In this document: piece after piece, positions 1-11,603 of the stretch
Position numbering within the stretch: position 1 is the first letter of the stretch
Layout: every line of letters begins with the position of its first letter
Origin: Melampsora larici-populina 98AG31
Lineage: Eukaryota > Basidiomycota > Pucciniomycetes > Pucciniales > Melampsoraceae
Direction of reading: 5' to 3'
Assembly: GCF_000204055.1 (NCBI RefSeq)
Contig: NW_006768805.1
Location: 139,307-203,306, forward strand
DNA: 64,000 bases
Program-made: the position numbers and the translations under genes
The notes under the pieces: model-generated
Database searches by the model: none
The model's input: the letters and a program-made list of their open reading frames with translations, nothing else
Told to the model about the DNA's origin: nothing

Positions 1-61
1 AATTCCTCTCCAAGAACTATCTCCCAAGTTTTCTCTCCCCTTTAGTCTTCTCGCAAACTTA

Positions 62-1858
62 CACTACACCAAATGTCATCTTTACCGGGCGGTAAAGAAA
101 ACTACTGACATAGAAAAGTCCTGAGGCAACAGGAAGAGAGCTAAAAATCTGAAAAAATATGCACCTTGTTCCTAGATGTTGGGGCATCATGATGAGTATC
201 GTGTGGTATTTTACACGCAGATATTGGTCTATGTACTAAGAATAAAGGCTGAAAATCATCAGAAAGTCACATGTAACAATACCTGAAATTTGGGTCATGA
301 GTATGAAGACAATATTTTGTGGTCTAAAAACTTCAATAACTTTTGCAATTCTGCTCCAAATGACTCAATTTTTGGTTCATTCAAAAGCTGAACTATTCTC
401 CTTCACACTTCATAATGTTAGTAAGGTGCTATCTAGTCATTTAAACACTCTACATATGTTCAAACAGTTCTGCATGAATAGCTCTGTAGGATCTTTTTTA
501 GACCAGCTACAGATGTGATGTCTCAATGATAAATGTAGAGGAAAGGCTCACCTTTTCAATGCACTTCAAATCGAGTGATTTGATTCAGAACTGCAAAAGT
601 TATTGATGTTTGAAGATTCCAAAATCCTGTCTTCAAAGTCAAGGGCCAAATTTCAGGTACAGTTGATCCAGCCTAGTCACAACCACAGGCCGGCCCCGGG
701 GCCGGCCCCAAGACCCAAATTTTCAACCCTCCAGTAATACCCAAGTAGGGTATTTTGGTAGAGGTTTTTTTGCATCTTATCGCTGCTTTTGACTCACTTG
801 ATCTCAGCTTTGTTGATTTGTACTTGGACTATCAAAGCAACAGCTTCAAATGCAAATCCTTCCTGGACTCAAAAGCTCTCTTTGAGGACGTTCACAAGTG
901 GTGTCCAGTGTCAAGGATTTGGAAGTATTTTCAAAAAGGCAATTGGCAGATGGACATCTATTGGTGAGTCTCTTATCATTCTTGTCTTCTTAACTCGCTA
1001 TCCATCACTGCTACCTCTTCATTTTCAACGCTCAAGACTTGGTATGACCAGGTACCAGCTGAAAAATTGACCAAGAGATACTGCTTGCATTGATGCATAC
1101 CACAAAACACCATCATGAGATTTGGCATGATGTGTGACCCTCAAAGGGCTTTTCTTGTCTTATCTTGCTGTTTTCATCTTTTTTGCATATCCTGTCTCAT
1201 TTCTTCTTCTCCATGTACACAAACCACCATTGTTATGTAGTTGATGAATTGTGATGAGCAGAACTTGCACTGAGGGTTGCTTGTGCTGAGCCGTGCTTGT
1301 GCTGCTCATAAGGTACTTAAGTAGGTACTTAAGTGGACACATAAATGTGTGGGCGCCTAGGCTGGACAGTTAAGGCCTTAAGTTAAGTACTTAAGTACTT
1401 AATATTAGGCCCGGTTAGGTACCCGGACCCAAATATTGGAGTTTGGGGGAAAAAAAAATTGAAAAAAAATTGGGCAATCAGATTGACTTGCCAAGTCATT
1501 TCTAATACTTACACCCTATTCCTAACCCAAAAATGACTTATTACATGTCATTTATTTATAGGGGTTGTGTGTATAACGTTGTGTAACTGAATTTTGTTTT
1601 TGCAGAGCGGTCGTGGTTGTGACTAGACTGGATCAACTGTATTGTTACAGGTGGGTTTTTGATGATTCTCAGCCTTTATTGTTAGTACCTTAACCAATAT
1701 CTGTGTGTAAAATACAAAAAATACTTGTCATGATGCCCCAACATCTAGGAACAAGGTGCATATTTTTTCAGATTTTTAGCTCTCTTCCTGTTGCCTCAGG
1801 ACTTTTCTATGTCAGTAGTTTTCTTTACCGCCCGGTAAAGATGACATTTTGTGTAGTG
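62..1858. mobile_element. CACTA-like foldback element, copy 1 (interrupted)
   Basis: The ends read CACTACACCAAATGTCATC at the left and its near-complement at the right, flanked by the 3-bp direct repeat TTA (59-61 and 1859-1861). CACTA termini with 3-bp duplications are typical of the CACTA (En/Spm) superfamily, though PIF/Harbinger also duplicates TWA. The inverted arms run about 230 bp and continue imperfectly further in. Without the nested insert at 660-1639 and its duplicated TA the element is about 815 bp, matching the uninterrupted copy at 47842-48657. No transposase is visible, so it is non-autonomous. A 73-codon open frame (297-518) recurs in the other copy but is probably chance. Confidence 0.85.
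660..1639. mobile_element. Nested TA-inserting non-autonomous DNA transposon
   Basis: This 980-bp insert has 27-bp terminal inverted repeats (660-686 and 1613-1639, one mismatch) starting CAGTTGATCCAG. It is flanked by duplicated TA (658-659, 1640-1641). The undisturbed site is visible in the second CACTA-like copy, where the same position reads CAGGTATTGTTAC. TA duplication and CAGT ends fit the Tc1/mariner/pogo group. The interior holds a GGCCGGCCCC-rich patch and GTACTTAAGT repeats (about 1310-1400) and no coding region. Confidence 0.85.
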
Positions 1859-2912
1859 TTATTGTATCTAGAATCTTTTCTCAAAACTCCTGCCCGCCAT
1901 CCCGGGCCGAGAAACCCCTATCTTCTTCAGCCATTCTCACCTTGTAGGGGGTATTATGGTAAGGTCTCCATAGGATACCTTACCCCCATACCCCCTCCAA
2001 GTCCCCCCACATCACGAACAGGTACTTAAAGGTTTAGACATTGTATTTAGATCTTTTACTTCTTATATGCTGGTAGAATAGGTAACAATAACATATGTGT
2101 TCCTAGCAAGAAAAACTTAAGAGCTGGAATAACAGACCCAGGCACATAAGCCTATAAGGTCAGACTTGGAACACACACTCCCAGACTATCGGATGGTCAG
2201 GTTTTGGCCCCAAATCCCGCCAACGTAACCGATTAACACCATGTAAATATCCTTCTAGCACATCAATGTGCACACACGAAAGACTTTCCTTAGACCCTGT
2301 AAAGACCCATCAAAGAGGTACCATAACAAGCACATCTTCCCCTTATCACCTGGGAGGTTGAAAGTCAGTTGACCCCTGCTGACCACAAAGGATTCCGCCA
2401 ATCCTCTGAATAAATCACTATTCACAAAGGGCACTCAACAGCAATCTCAGTCTAAATCTGACCAAAAGACTTTGAGATTTGTTTCAAAACTCTCCATGTG
2501 TGCATGTCAACATGCTACACAAATATTGACATGGTGTAAGATGGCAAGTTTTTGCTTAGTCTTAGACTTTTTCTCAGAATTTTTAGCCATCACAAGACCC
2601 TTGATTGCTCTCAAGAGCTGTGAAATTTCTGTGTTATACCTCAGGTTGTGGGCGCCCTGGTATTTGTGCAGGCGTGCCAAGGCATGTTTTTTTGGATTTT
2701 TTTGTACTGATGGAGCTATCTACCACAGCAGTGTTGCATTCAAAGTTGAGATAGATTCAAAACAGTTGTCATCAAAGTTCTACTACTGTTGTTGACAACT
2801 CCAATGTTGGTGATCCAACATAGAACTCCTGAGATTTGGCATGTTTTTCAAAAAAGTGTGCAGATCCCAATGTTATCCGTTTATCTGAGGCATGGGTGTG
2901 CTGCGCCCATTA
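1859..2912. other. Gene-free stretch
   Basis: No conserved reading frame or RNA gene is recognisable here. Two overlapping open frames of about 107 and 64 codons (2472-2983) have no recognisable similarity and run into the next transposon. The DNA is probably decayed repeat. Confidence 0.4.
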
Positions 2913-3426
2913 GGGCGGTTCAAGAAGGGCTTTTACAGCCCTTTTTTATATTTTACATCTTGTTCGGGGTCTGTAAATTTTAAGTAAAATTTTAAGGTTG
3001 TGAACCACCTTTAGAGGTGGTTCACGGTTTGGCAATCTCGTAATCAGCCTTAAAATAAATCCTGTCCCTGAATTTTCAAAAGACAGGGACAATTGAGCCA
3101 AAAAGAGAATTACTTCCATTCTTTCTTTTTTTTGTTCCTGGATTCTGACAATTTTTGGTCAAGAAAGGACCTTGTTTTCTTGTATTTTTTTCGATGTCTT
3201 CCTCTTTCATTAACAAAAGTCTGTACAAAAACACAAGAAAACAAAAAAGAAAACAAAGCCAAAAAAAGAGTGGTTGGGACTGTGTTCCTGAATTTACAAA
3301 GCTGTAAAACGTAAGTTTACAGCATTTGTCACTTTGCGATCAAGCTTCTTAAGGATTGAGCAACCTTAAAAAGACTGATTGCAACTTGGCAACCACGTGG
3401 CTCGCGGTTCTCTTCTTGAACCGCCC
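2913..3426. mobile_element. MITE with GGGCGGTTCAAGAAG ends
   Basis: Inverted ends GGGCGGTTCAAGAAG at 2913 and the complement ending at 3426 are flanked by TA on both sides; a 3-bp ATT reading is also possible. The element is 514 bp, has no coding region and contains an internal palindrome around 2998-3030. The ends resemble those of the 111-bp element at 4614-4724. Confidence 0.65.
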
Positions 3427-4613
3427 TATTAAAAGGCACACTGAAGGCATGTTTTTTACACCACACCCCCAACCTGAGTTACACTGGACACTTTTGAGAG
3501 AGCAAAAGGATCAGACTTAACAGACAATAAGAGCACCAGCACTGTGACCTAGGAAATAAGACCCAATTGGTGTCTGTACAAAGCACTTTTGACAGAAAAT
3601 GTGGTGTATGCCCACTTTCCCAGAATTGTAAAAAGTTGAGAAAACCAAGCCTTTTTATATACTGGAAAGTTGAATTGAGTAATGTCCCAGCCCTGGTCTG
3701 GCAAGATAGATAATGTGAAATACCAATGTTGGATTGGCCAGCTTTGTCTAAATTGATAGCAATCAAGATGGGAGTTTGGACGCTTTGCCCTATTGGGTGG
3801 ATATATAAGGCCTATGTAGTTGTCCATATCTGGAGGGCCAAGGTAGGATTTTACATAATGTGGGAACCATACACTTTGTTTACAAGGCCAGATGCTTTGT
3901 TTTTTTCCCCACAGGATTGTAAAACAACCTGTATTTTGGGTTTTACAAGGCCCAGTGTTGGTGCTTTAACAGATCAGAACAGTCTCTTTACCGGTCTGGT
4001 GCCAAACATAGACCTTGTTGGAACATCCATGTGAAGCTAAACATGGCTTGATCAATGATCAGGACACCACTTCTTGGATACACACTGCTACAAGGTCTGT
4101 TTGATGGTGGTATCATCATCACTCAAAACTAAATTGAGCCAGAGAAGTTTGTGATTATCATCAATGAAAAATCATGTCAGTGTTATCTATATAATCATAA
4201 TAAATTGATCTGAACAAAAGCTGACACATTCATCAACTTCTAGATTATTTATTTGGGTTGCATTCTGCTCCTTTACCAGCAACAAAGTGGGGAACACTGC
4301 TTTTTCTCTGCCACATATCCATGCATGATTTTTTCTTTGACTCATGTTTGCCAGTTGCCCTCTCCACTTGTCCACATCCCCAAGAGGTGACCTTAACCTT
4401 ATGTCTATGGACAGGGGTTGCTACTCAATCCCAATGGATATCAGGAAAATGTTGTGATGCTCTGCTATCAAATGCTTGATCAGTTGGTACAAGCACAAAG
4501 TCTTGAAATTAAAGCCAGCTCAAAGAACCAATCATTTTGACTCTGATTGAAAACAAGTAATATACAAGTCTATCTCTACTTATTATCTTCAAGCAATGTT
4601 TTTGTCTTTACTA
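3427..4613. other. Gene-free stretch
   Basis: Only short overlapping open frames on both strands, none recognisable. No RNA gene or clear repeat was seen. Confidence 0.35.
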
Positions 4614-4724
4614 CAGCGGTTCAAGAATCCTTTGGGTCTTTTTTTGAAAAGACTTTTTTCCGAGTTTTGTCCAAAACTTGCAAAAAAAGACCGCCAAATC
4701 AATCGAAGAATTCTTGAACCGCTG
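4614..4724. mobile_element. 111-bp TA-flanked palindromic MITE
   Basis: CAGCGGTTCAAGAAT at the left end is mirrored by ATTCTTGAACCGCTG at the right, with TA on both sides. The core contains complementary runs of T and A, so nearly the whole element can fold into one hairpin. The terminal motif is close to that of the 514-bp element at 2913. Confidence 0.7.
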
Positions 4725-4747
4725 TATCTTTTCAGGAGAAGTTCCTG

Positions 4748-4803
4748 CTATGCTTTATTCAAACTGCTATGCTTTGTCCAAACACTATGCTTTATCCAAA
4801 CAA
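4748..4803 (+). repeat. Three tandem copies of an ATGCTTTRTYCAAAC motif
   Basis: ATGCTTTATTCAAAC, ATGCTTTGTCCAAAC and ATGCTTTATCCAAAC follow one another, separated by a few bases. Significance is unknown. Confidence 0.6.
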
Positions 4804-5056
4804 CTATTCAGCCAAAATCCAGTGTCCATCTTGTTGTGTTTTGTTTTTCAAGATACCTCATGAAGATGGTCAGGTTTTGTCATTTGACCGGAAATTTCTC
4901 AGTTTCCCGCTTTGTTCCGAAAGATGGTCTTGTTTCTCATTTCATAGGGAACCTCGATTGGAGCTTTCCATGGTCCTGTGAATTCTATGATGATCATGTA
5001 GCTTTCATAGTCCAATTTTAGTTCCTCATCATGAATAGAGTTATTTAAACTACCTA

Positions 5057-5092
5057 CCTACACAGTACACAGTACACAGTACACAGTAGTAC
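5057..5092 (+). repeat. ACAGTAC microsatellite upstream of the oxidoreductase gene
   Basis: Several units of ACACAGT in tandem, about 220 bp before the start codon at 5314. It could affect promoter spacing; nothing more can be read from the sequence. Confidence 0.7.
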
Positions 5093-5313
5093 ACAAGCTG
5101 ATGAGTGATGAGCTAGGATGAATTGCATTGAGGTTTGATTGGTTTGCTGAGAATGATTCAGAAGTTGAATGACGTCATTGATCAATCTCACAGCATTCAA
5201 ACCCATCGTATTTAATCATCAACTCGTTCTCTTGAGTCTTCATCCCTCTTTCACTAATAATAATTATCAAACATCCATAGAACTAACTAATAACTAATAA
5301 CTAATATATAAAC

Positions 5314-6815
5314 ATGACCCACACTCAAACCAATGGAGATGGTACTCATGAAAGGGTAATCTTAATCACTGGAACTACTGGTGGTCTAGGTGCTCAACTC
5401 TTAGAATATATTTTAAAAACTCATTCACCTACTCCACGGATCTTTGCTTTAAATCGAATCGGATCCGATCAAACCGTCACCGCATTAGAACGACAAGAAA
5501 GTGCCTTCAGTTCTAGAGGTTTAGATTTAAATTTACTCAAGCATTCGAAACTTACTCTCTTATCTGCAAACACACTCGATCAACTTCCTTCAGAAATCAA
5601 ACAAGAAGTAAGTTGATTTCTTAAAACCTACGAAAACCTCACTCAAAACCTTACTAATCCTTGGGTTTAAACTCAATTTCTCTTTCCAATACATAGCTCT
5701 CAACTACTCTTACTCATATTATTCATTTGGCTTATCCAGTGAACTTTAATCTCACCTTAGCTTCATTTGAACCATCAATTCAATTTACTCAATCCTTACT
5801 TGAACTTGCCAATCAAGTTTCAATCCATAGACCCAATCAAAAACCTAATTTTATCTTTGCAAGTTCGGTAGCTACTTTAGCTAGTTTTGTGGGTGAGAAT
5901 GGTGAATGGGTTAAAGAAGATAAAGTGGATATGAAGAGTTGTTTAGGTACGGGTTATGGTGAAAGTAAAAGAGTTTGTGAAGAGGTATGGATAGAAATTT
6001 AGCAACACCTTTGATTTGAAGAGAATCGAGTATTGAAGAAATCCTGATTAAGCTTTTCTTTTTCTTTGGATTTAGATCATCGAAGCTTATGTAAAGGCTT
6101 ACGGTTTCACCGCTGTGATTCTTAGAATCGGTCAAATGTGTGGTAGTCGTCGAGGTGGTTCATGGAACATGACTGAATGGTTTCCACTCATCGTTCAATC
6201 CGCTATCACTCTACATTGCTTACCAGATGGTGCTGACGTAAGAGGACCATCACCTGATCTCTGTTCTCAACCTTTGATGAAAGACAATTGAATTGACTCT
6301 AACCTTCGTTTTGTTTGATTGCTTTCTATTAGGATATTGCTTGGATCCCAGTTGATGAGGCCGCAGTGGTCATTAGTGAACTTTCTTTCCATCCTCGTCA
6401 ACCAACACCAGAAGAACAATATGTTTATCGACATGTGATTCATCCACGTGCAGCTAAATGGCATGATTTAATTCTACCTATCTCACAATGGATCTCAGAG
6501 AATTGTAAACCGATTGAACCGATCGAATTAGTTCCATATGAACAATGGGTTCAAAAACTTAATAAACAAATTGAAGATGGAACTCCAGAGAATTTAGGTG
6601 CCGCTAAATTATTAGACTTTTATTCAAATCAATCTCCTCAATTCGGTTTACATACATCTGTTGTAGAAGGATATGAAGCTATGGGTGTGACTCGTTTGAT
6701 CACCAAAGATAGTGAAGTTGAAAGTCAAAGATTGAAAGATTTGACACCTTTAAATCAAGATGATGCGATTGGTTGGCTTACTTTTTGGAAAAAGATGGGA
6801 CACTTTAATCATTGA
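5314..6815 (+). CDS. Thioester-reductase-like NAD(P)-dependent oxidoreductase
   Basis: Four exons are read: 5314-5607, 5697-5984, 6076-6237 and 6333-6815. All junctions are in phase with GT-AG introns of 89-95 nt, giving 408 aa. The N-terminus holds a Rossmann nucleotide-binding loop (GTTGGLGAQ, near residue 20). A serine stretch (FASSVATLAS) and a YGESK motif supply the short-chain-dehydrogenase-type Tyr and Lys. The layout matches the NAD_binding_4 (male-sterility / thioester reductase) family, which reduces carrier-bound acyl groups to aldehydes. In most fungi this domain ends an adenylation-carrier-reductase protein; here it stands alone, and no adenylation or carrier domain is encoded nearby. 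The substrate is unknown. A plain SDR-type dehydrogenase is the alternative. Confidence 0.8.
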
Positions 6816-7584
6816 TGTGGTTCATTACTTCCTTCTATATGCAGCAAACCTCTCTCTAAAGCAGCAAATCAACTTGTATATCTCTTCTTCATTTTGTGAA
6901 CAATAGAATCTCACTCGGCTGTTCTGAACCGAAAGATACATCTATATTCAACCAAATCTTTTTATTCTTCTTACTTGATTGGCTCTTAACAGAGCTGTTT
7001 GATCGTGTACGTTTGTTTTATGTATATCGAATATGCAATTCAGTGTTGTTTACTTTTTTGTACGCCATATCGAAAATGAAGCCCAGTTGAGATGTAACGC
7101 TCCACGCACAGAGAGAATCGAGAGAGGGCAACATCAGGCCATGTGGCTCCTATCCCGGTACTGGATGTTTCCCAGCTTACTGACCGGAAGGGCTTTGTTG
7201 ACCAATCTTAAAAGAATTCCCTCTCAATCAACACACATCAAGATCTTTTCAACATTTTACATTCTCAACCAATCGATATAAGAAGCTTTATCATTTCATA
7301 CACACAGAAATATCACAGACATACAGTTTGAGACGCCCAACTGAAGTTTACATTCTACTTTGCGATTTTCTTTTTTCCCTTTTTTTCTCCTTTCACAAAT
7401 GTGATGGTTTCACAAACAAACCTACCGACAGATGATCATCAAATCAAATCAAAAAAAAACAGAAAAAACCAAAGCAGGTAAGTGAAATTGAATTGGCAAA
7501 GAAAATAATCGAGTTTTTATAAAATCTCACAGCTCATTGAGGATCAAGATTGTTAGAAAAATGATGATATATGCACAGCAAGTT
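6816..7584. other. Intergenic region between two convergent genes
   Basis: This 770-bp stretch separates the oxidoreductase gene (+) from the 3' end of the phosphoglycerate kinase gene (-). It must hold both 3' untranslated regions. No further gene was recognised. Confidence 0.5.
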
Positions 7585-9304
7585 TTATTTTTTCTCACTT
7601 AAGTTTGCAACACCCGGAAGGTTCTAAAGGGGACAACCATCGGTGAACATGAGGTTAATTAATGATTTTGCATAAGATCGAGTGGAAGAAACTAACCTTT
7701 CCCTCAAGTAATTCTAAACTTGCACCTCCACCTGTACTGACATGTGATAGCTTATCTTCAGCGCCGTATTCTATGGACAAACATCAGATAATCTGTCAGT
7801 GTATGTTGATCACGATACAAACGAGAAATGATACTCACTCTTACAGACTGTAGCAGTGTCTCCACCACCTACAATGACAGTAGAACCTTTTTGACAAGCT
7901 TCGATACAAGCATCAAGCATGGCTTTAGAACCTTCAGCAAATTTATCAAATTCAAATACACCTGCTGGTCCATTCCATAGAATAGTTTTTGAGCCTATAG
8001 AATACACAATCATAAGCTTAGTTCAAGGCTGATCTTCTATTCAGAAAAGTAATGATCAAGACAAAACGGAACACTAACTCAAAATAGCCGCCTTGAAATC
8101 TTCACGACTCTTTGGACCCGCATCCAATCCCATCCATTCAGTTGGAATACCTTCAGCATCAGTTGAAATCTTAGTAGTAGCATCTTTATCAAATTTATCG
8201 GCTACAACATAATCTGAAGGAAAGATTAATTCAACATTATTCTTTTTAGCCTTTTCAACTAAATCTTTAACTTTCTTGGATCCATCTTCATCAAATAAAG
8301 ATTTTCCAATCTCTACTGAATTTAAGATTTTTTTAAAGGTGAATGCCATACCACCACATACGATCAATTTGTTAACCTAAATCAAAAGTAGATCTAAATC
8401 AGCTCTACTAGTTCTTTTCAGGACTGATGGATCAAAGATGATTGAATTTCGAACCTTGTCAAGTAAGTTCTCAATCAATTGAATCTTGTCTGAGACTTTA
8501 GCACCACCTAAGATGGCCAAGAACGGTACATCAGGCTTCTCTAAGACCTTACTAAAGAATTCTAATTCTTTCTTCATCAAGAACCCAGCCACCCTCGGTT
8601 CTCCTTGAAATCCGACCACAGATGCATGAGCTCGGTGAGCGGTACCGAATGCATCATTGATATAAAGGTCTCCGAGTTTGGTCAAAGAGGTACGGAAGGC
8701 GGTGACGTCTTCTGTTGATGCTTTAGTCTTTTGACCTGTAGCTTCATCTTTGGATGAACCTTCTTCTTCAATATGGAATCGAAGATTCTCGAGTAAAATC
8801 ACTTGACCGTTCGAAGCGGATGAGACTTCTTTCTCGACTGATGCACCAACACAATCATGTAAAAACCTAGAATGATCCCACCAAAAATTGAATTAGTTGA
8901 CTAAACCGTAAGATCAGACTTGTTTTAAGCTAAACTTACTTAACATCGGTTCCTAATAACTTTTGAAGTTCATCAGCCACAGGTTTAAGAGTATACTTCT
9001 TATTAGGAGACCCATTAGGTCTACCAAGATGACTCATTAAGACTACCGATTTAGCTTTCTTTTCTAAAACATATTTAATAGTAGGTAAGGCAGCTACAAT
9101 TCTTGCATTGTTCGTAATAGCTCCGGTAGTTTTGTCTTGTGGTACATTGAAATCTACTCGGATTAATACTTTCTTTCCTGAGATTTCGGAATCTGAGATA
9201 TCGGTGATGGTCTTTTTTGAGGAGAGACTGTGTGATCGAAGATGAAAATGTTGAGTTTGAAAGAACTTTAATGTTGAAGAATATGAGACTAGAGCTTACG
9301 ACAT
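7585..9304 (-). CDS. PGK1: Phosphoglycerate kinase
   Basis: This glycolytic enzyme transfers phosphate from 1,3-bisphosphoglycerate to ADP in the cytosol. Seven exons are read on the minus strand: 9304-9300, 9227-8940, 8866-8455, 8376-8079, 7994-7839, 7770-7697 and 7623-7585. They give 423 aa with all phases consistent, close to the usual 415-420. Recognisable blocks are [10 protein letters not shown] near the N-terminus, [16 protein letters not shown], the hinge-region [29 protein letters not shown] and a C-terminal [11 protein letters not shown]. The first coding exon is only five bases (ATGTC) before an intron of about 72 nt. The gene is head to head with the PDCD5 homologue, 396 bp apart, so the two may share a promoter region. 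It appears intact. Confidence 0.96.
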
Positions 9305-9700
9305 GATGTTTTGGTATCTTTTGATTTGGTTTTGGTTTTGTTGATGTTTGGGTGATATATGGATTCTGATGGGGTTGGTTTCCACTTGACTGTGCAGTGT
9401 ATTTATATCGATGAGGTCACCGAACTTAAACCGACTCTCCCCGATGAGCGGATTCTCAACTCACGTGCTACATGTCCAGACTCCACATGTAGCATGTAAG
9501 CATGGCTCGATGTTTTGTCGTCGGACTCGGTCCACAGCTTACATAACTAGATCTCTTTTATTGCGCTCTCTCAAAAACAAGTTTGCATTTTTTTCTCAAA
9601 CTTTCATCTCTCGACTGGTATTTTCATTCAAGTCAAAGTTATCTTACAAATTCTCAAATTGAGTTAAGATCCTCATTATACCCTATTGGTCATATCCAAA
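9305..9700. promoter_or_regulatory. Shared 5' region of PGK and the PDCD5 homologue
   Basis: The 396 bp between two divergent start codons must hold the promoters of both genes. No specific factor site could be named with confidence. Confidence 0.45.
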
Positions 9701-10537
9701 ATGGCCGACGCAGATCTAGAAGCAATTCGACAAGTTCAGTTCCAAATCTTGTCTTGTTCTGTGACTCTATGATTTGCCAAAAACAAAAATCAAGACAGCT
9801 TATCAAAAAAAATAACGCGTACGCTTCATATTAGAAACGATTAGCAGACTTAGCTTCTCGATCACAGAATGGAGCTGGTGACTCCTCAGGAATTCCTTCT
9901 TCACTATTATCGAAATTAGGAGGTACTGAAGGTGGTGAAGGTCAAGAAGATGCTGCTAAGATGGCTCAGAAAGAGGAGTAGGTTGGCCTTGATGAGATCT
10001 TGTAGTAGAGTATAACTTCGAAGACTACTTCGATGATCACCTTACCCCTATAGAACGTACTGATATTGGACATTTATTCAATAGAATGAGGAGGACGGCT
10101 GTTAGTCAAATCATGAATACCGATGCCCGTGAAAGACGTAAGTGAATTGTTCGTAATCTTTTTTTAACTCTATTCTGAAGCTCATCATCTTTTTTTTTCT
10201 TTTTCGCAAAGTGGCACGAATCGCACTTGTTAGACCACAAAAAGCTAGAGAGATTGAAGATATGCTACTAAGGATGGCACAGAGTGGTCAATTGAGAGGA
10301 CAAGTTTCTGAGGATCAATTGATTGGAGTTTTAGATCAAATCGAACGGGCTGAAGCTGGTGGCACTCGTGGTGGTCAAGCAGTTACGACAGTCAAGAAAA
10401 TCACTGTCAGCCCTTCTTTTTTTGGTCATTTTTACACTCCATGGTATCTTTTAACTGATGAAATCTGATCTTGATCTTGTTTTGCTCGATAGTATGCTCG
10501 AAAAGATGCTTTTGATGATGATGATTGGGATCTTTGA
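9701..10537 (+). CDS. PDCD5 (TFAR19) family DNA-binding protein
   Basis: The start MADADLEAIRQ, the central block RIALVRPQKAREIEDMLLRMAQ and the acidic tail DAFDDDDWDL match the PDCD5/TFAR19 family, small nuclear/cytosolic proteins. Exons are about 9701-9733, 9835-9977 (or 9940), 10054-10137, 10212-10405 and 10493-10537. The second intron is a problem. The canonical donor GTAGGT at 9978 leaves exon 3 out of frame. A weaker donor GTCAAG at 9941 keeps the frame (153 aa) but drops about 12 residues that fit the family. This could be a sequencing indel, a real frameshift or an unusual splice site. The family assignment is secure. Confidence 0.85.
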
Positions 10538-11189
10538 CCCAATGAGGTCCAGGATGTTAAGTTTGCGGGGCTCTTCACGAGCTAGTGTATATTTTCCTAA
10601 TCTATTCAATGACCATCCTCCTGGTCTGATCATATCTTTGTGTCTCCAATGAGGTTGTTTCGCAGATGTTGATCTGTTCAATAAAGTTCTGTAAAAGTTC
10701 ATCATCTCTTGATGATGAATATGTCCATATATACATGCTATTCTTGAGCCACTATGACCCAATGAACTTGATACTAAAACATTATCTTAGCTGACTGGTT
10801 CTGATTGTCATGTTCTCGAGTGCAGACAATTTACCTTGCTTTGTGTCATACGACGAAGAATAAGCAGGCATAAACCCTCTTTTGAAATCAACTTTTCTTT
10901 CGCTTGTTCCTTTGTTCTGTACTAACTTCTCAGACTTCTTCATGAATTCCAGTTGTTTTCGATTCAGTCCCATTGCCAAGCAGGAGTTTGATTTTATGCA
11001 AACAAAATCAAGTATATCCGCGCTACCTGCTGCGGCTGTGTTGATGTATGCGGCCTTGATGATGACATCATTGCTTGCTCAAGCTTGAGAGACTATGTAA
11101 AGCTGTGCTCTGATCACAACTTAAAAGATAATCCAATCCAAACCACTTTCTTACCACTCATCATTCTCAACAAATTCGACCATTAAACC
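10538..11189. other. Intergenic region
   Basis: Contains short open frames only. It must hold the 3' end of the PDCD5-like transcript and the promoter of the small gene at 11190. Confidence 0.4.
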
Positions 11190-11603
11190 ATGTCAAACGT
11201 AGCTCCAAACCCTAACAGCGGAATAGGAAATGCAAACATCACACCACAGGTATCTTCAGACCAACCTCTAAGTGATACCAATGGTCAGTAGCATCATCAC
11301 TTTCATAGAAACATTTCACTCAAGTTTATATTCATCATTCGGATGGCTTTAAAACATGCTATTAAACACAGCCACTTCAACGGGTGAAGAAAAAGTTGGA
11401 TTCAAAGCTCAAGTAGAAGGTTATGCTAAAAAATTCGCAGGCAAAAGTGAGATACCAAATCATCCAAAGTCTATAATGATTGAAGTTTCTCTTTACTCAC
11501 ACTTTGATTGATTTGGTTGTTAGCTTTTGGGAATGAAAAAGAAGTAGCACAAGGTGAAGCTCGATTGAATGGTGAAGATGTTCCAGGTACTACTTCAAAG
11601 TAA
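11190..11603 (+). CDS. Small hydrophilic CsbD-like / cruciform-DNA-recognition-like protein
   Basis: Three exons (11190-11283, 11372-11446, 11524-11603) join in phase through GT-AG introns into an 82-aa protein. It has no membrane segment. The core (GFKAQVEGYAKKFAGKTFGN, then a Glu/Gly/Ala-rich stretch) resembles the repeated amphipathic pattern of CsbD-type proteins and of the small fungal proteins annotated as mismatch or cruciform DNA recognition protein (Hmp1 type). The likeness rests on pattern only, so the function is tentative. The gene is tail to tail with the peptidase gene that ends at 12155. Confidence 0.6.

Noticed and set aside
297..518. 73-codon frame found in both CACTA-like copies (also 48077-48298)
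   Set aside because: It lies in the inverted arm and loop of a non-autonomous element, has no domain, and its repetition follows from the two copies being near-identical DNA.
4748..5092. CRISPR-like array
   Set aside because: The tandem motifs have no spacers of regular size and the genome is eukaryotic; they are simple repeats.
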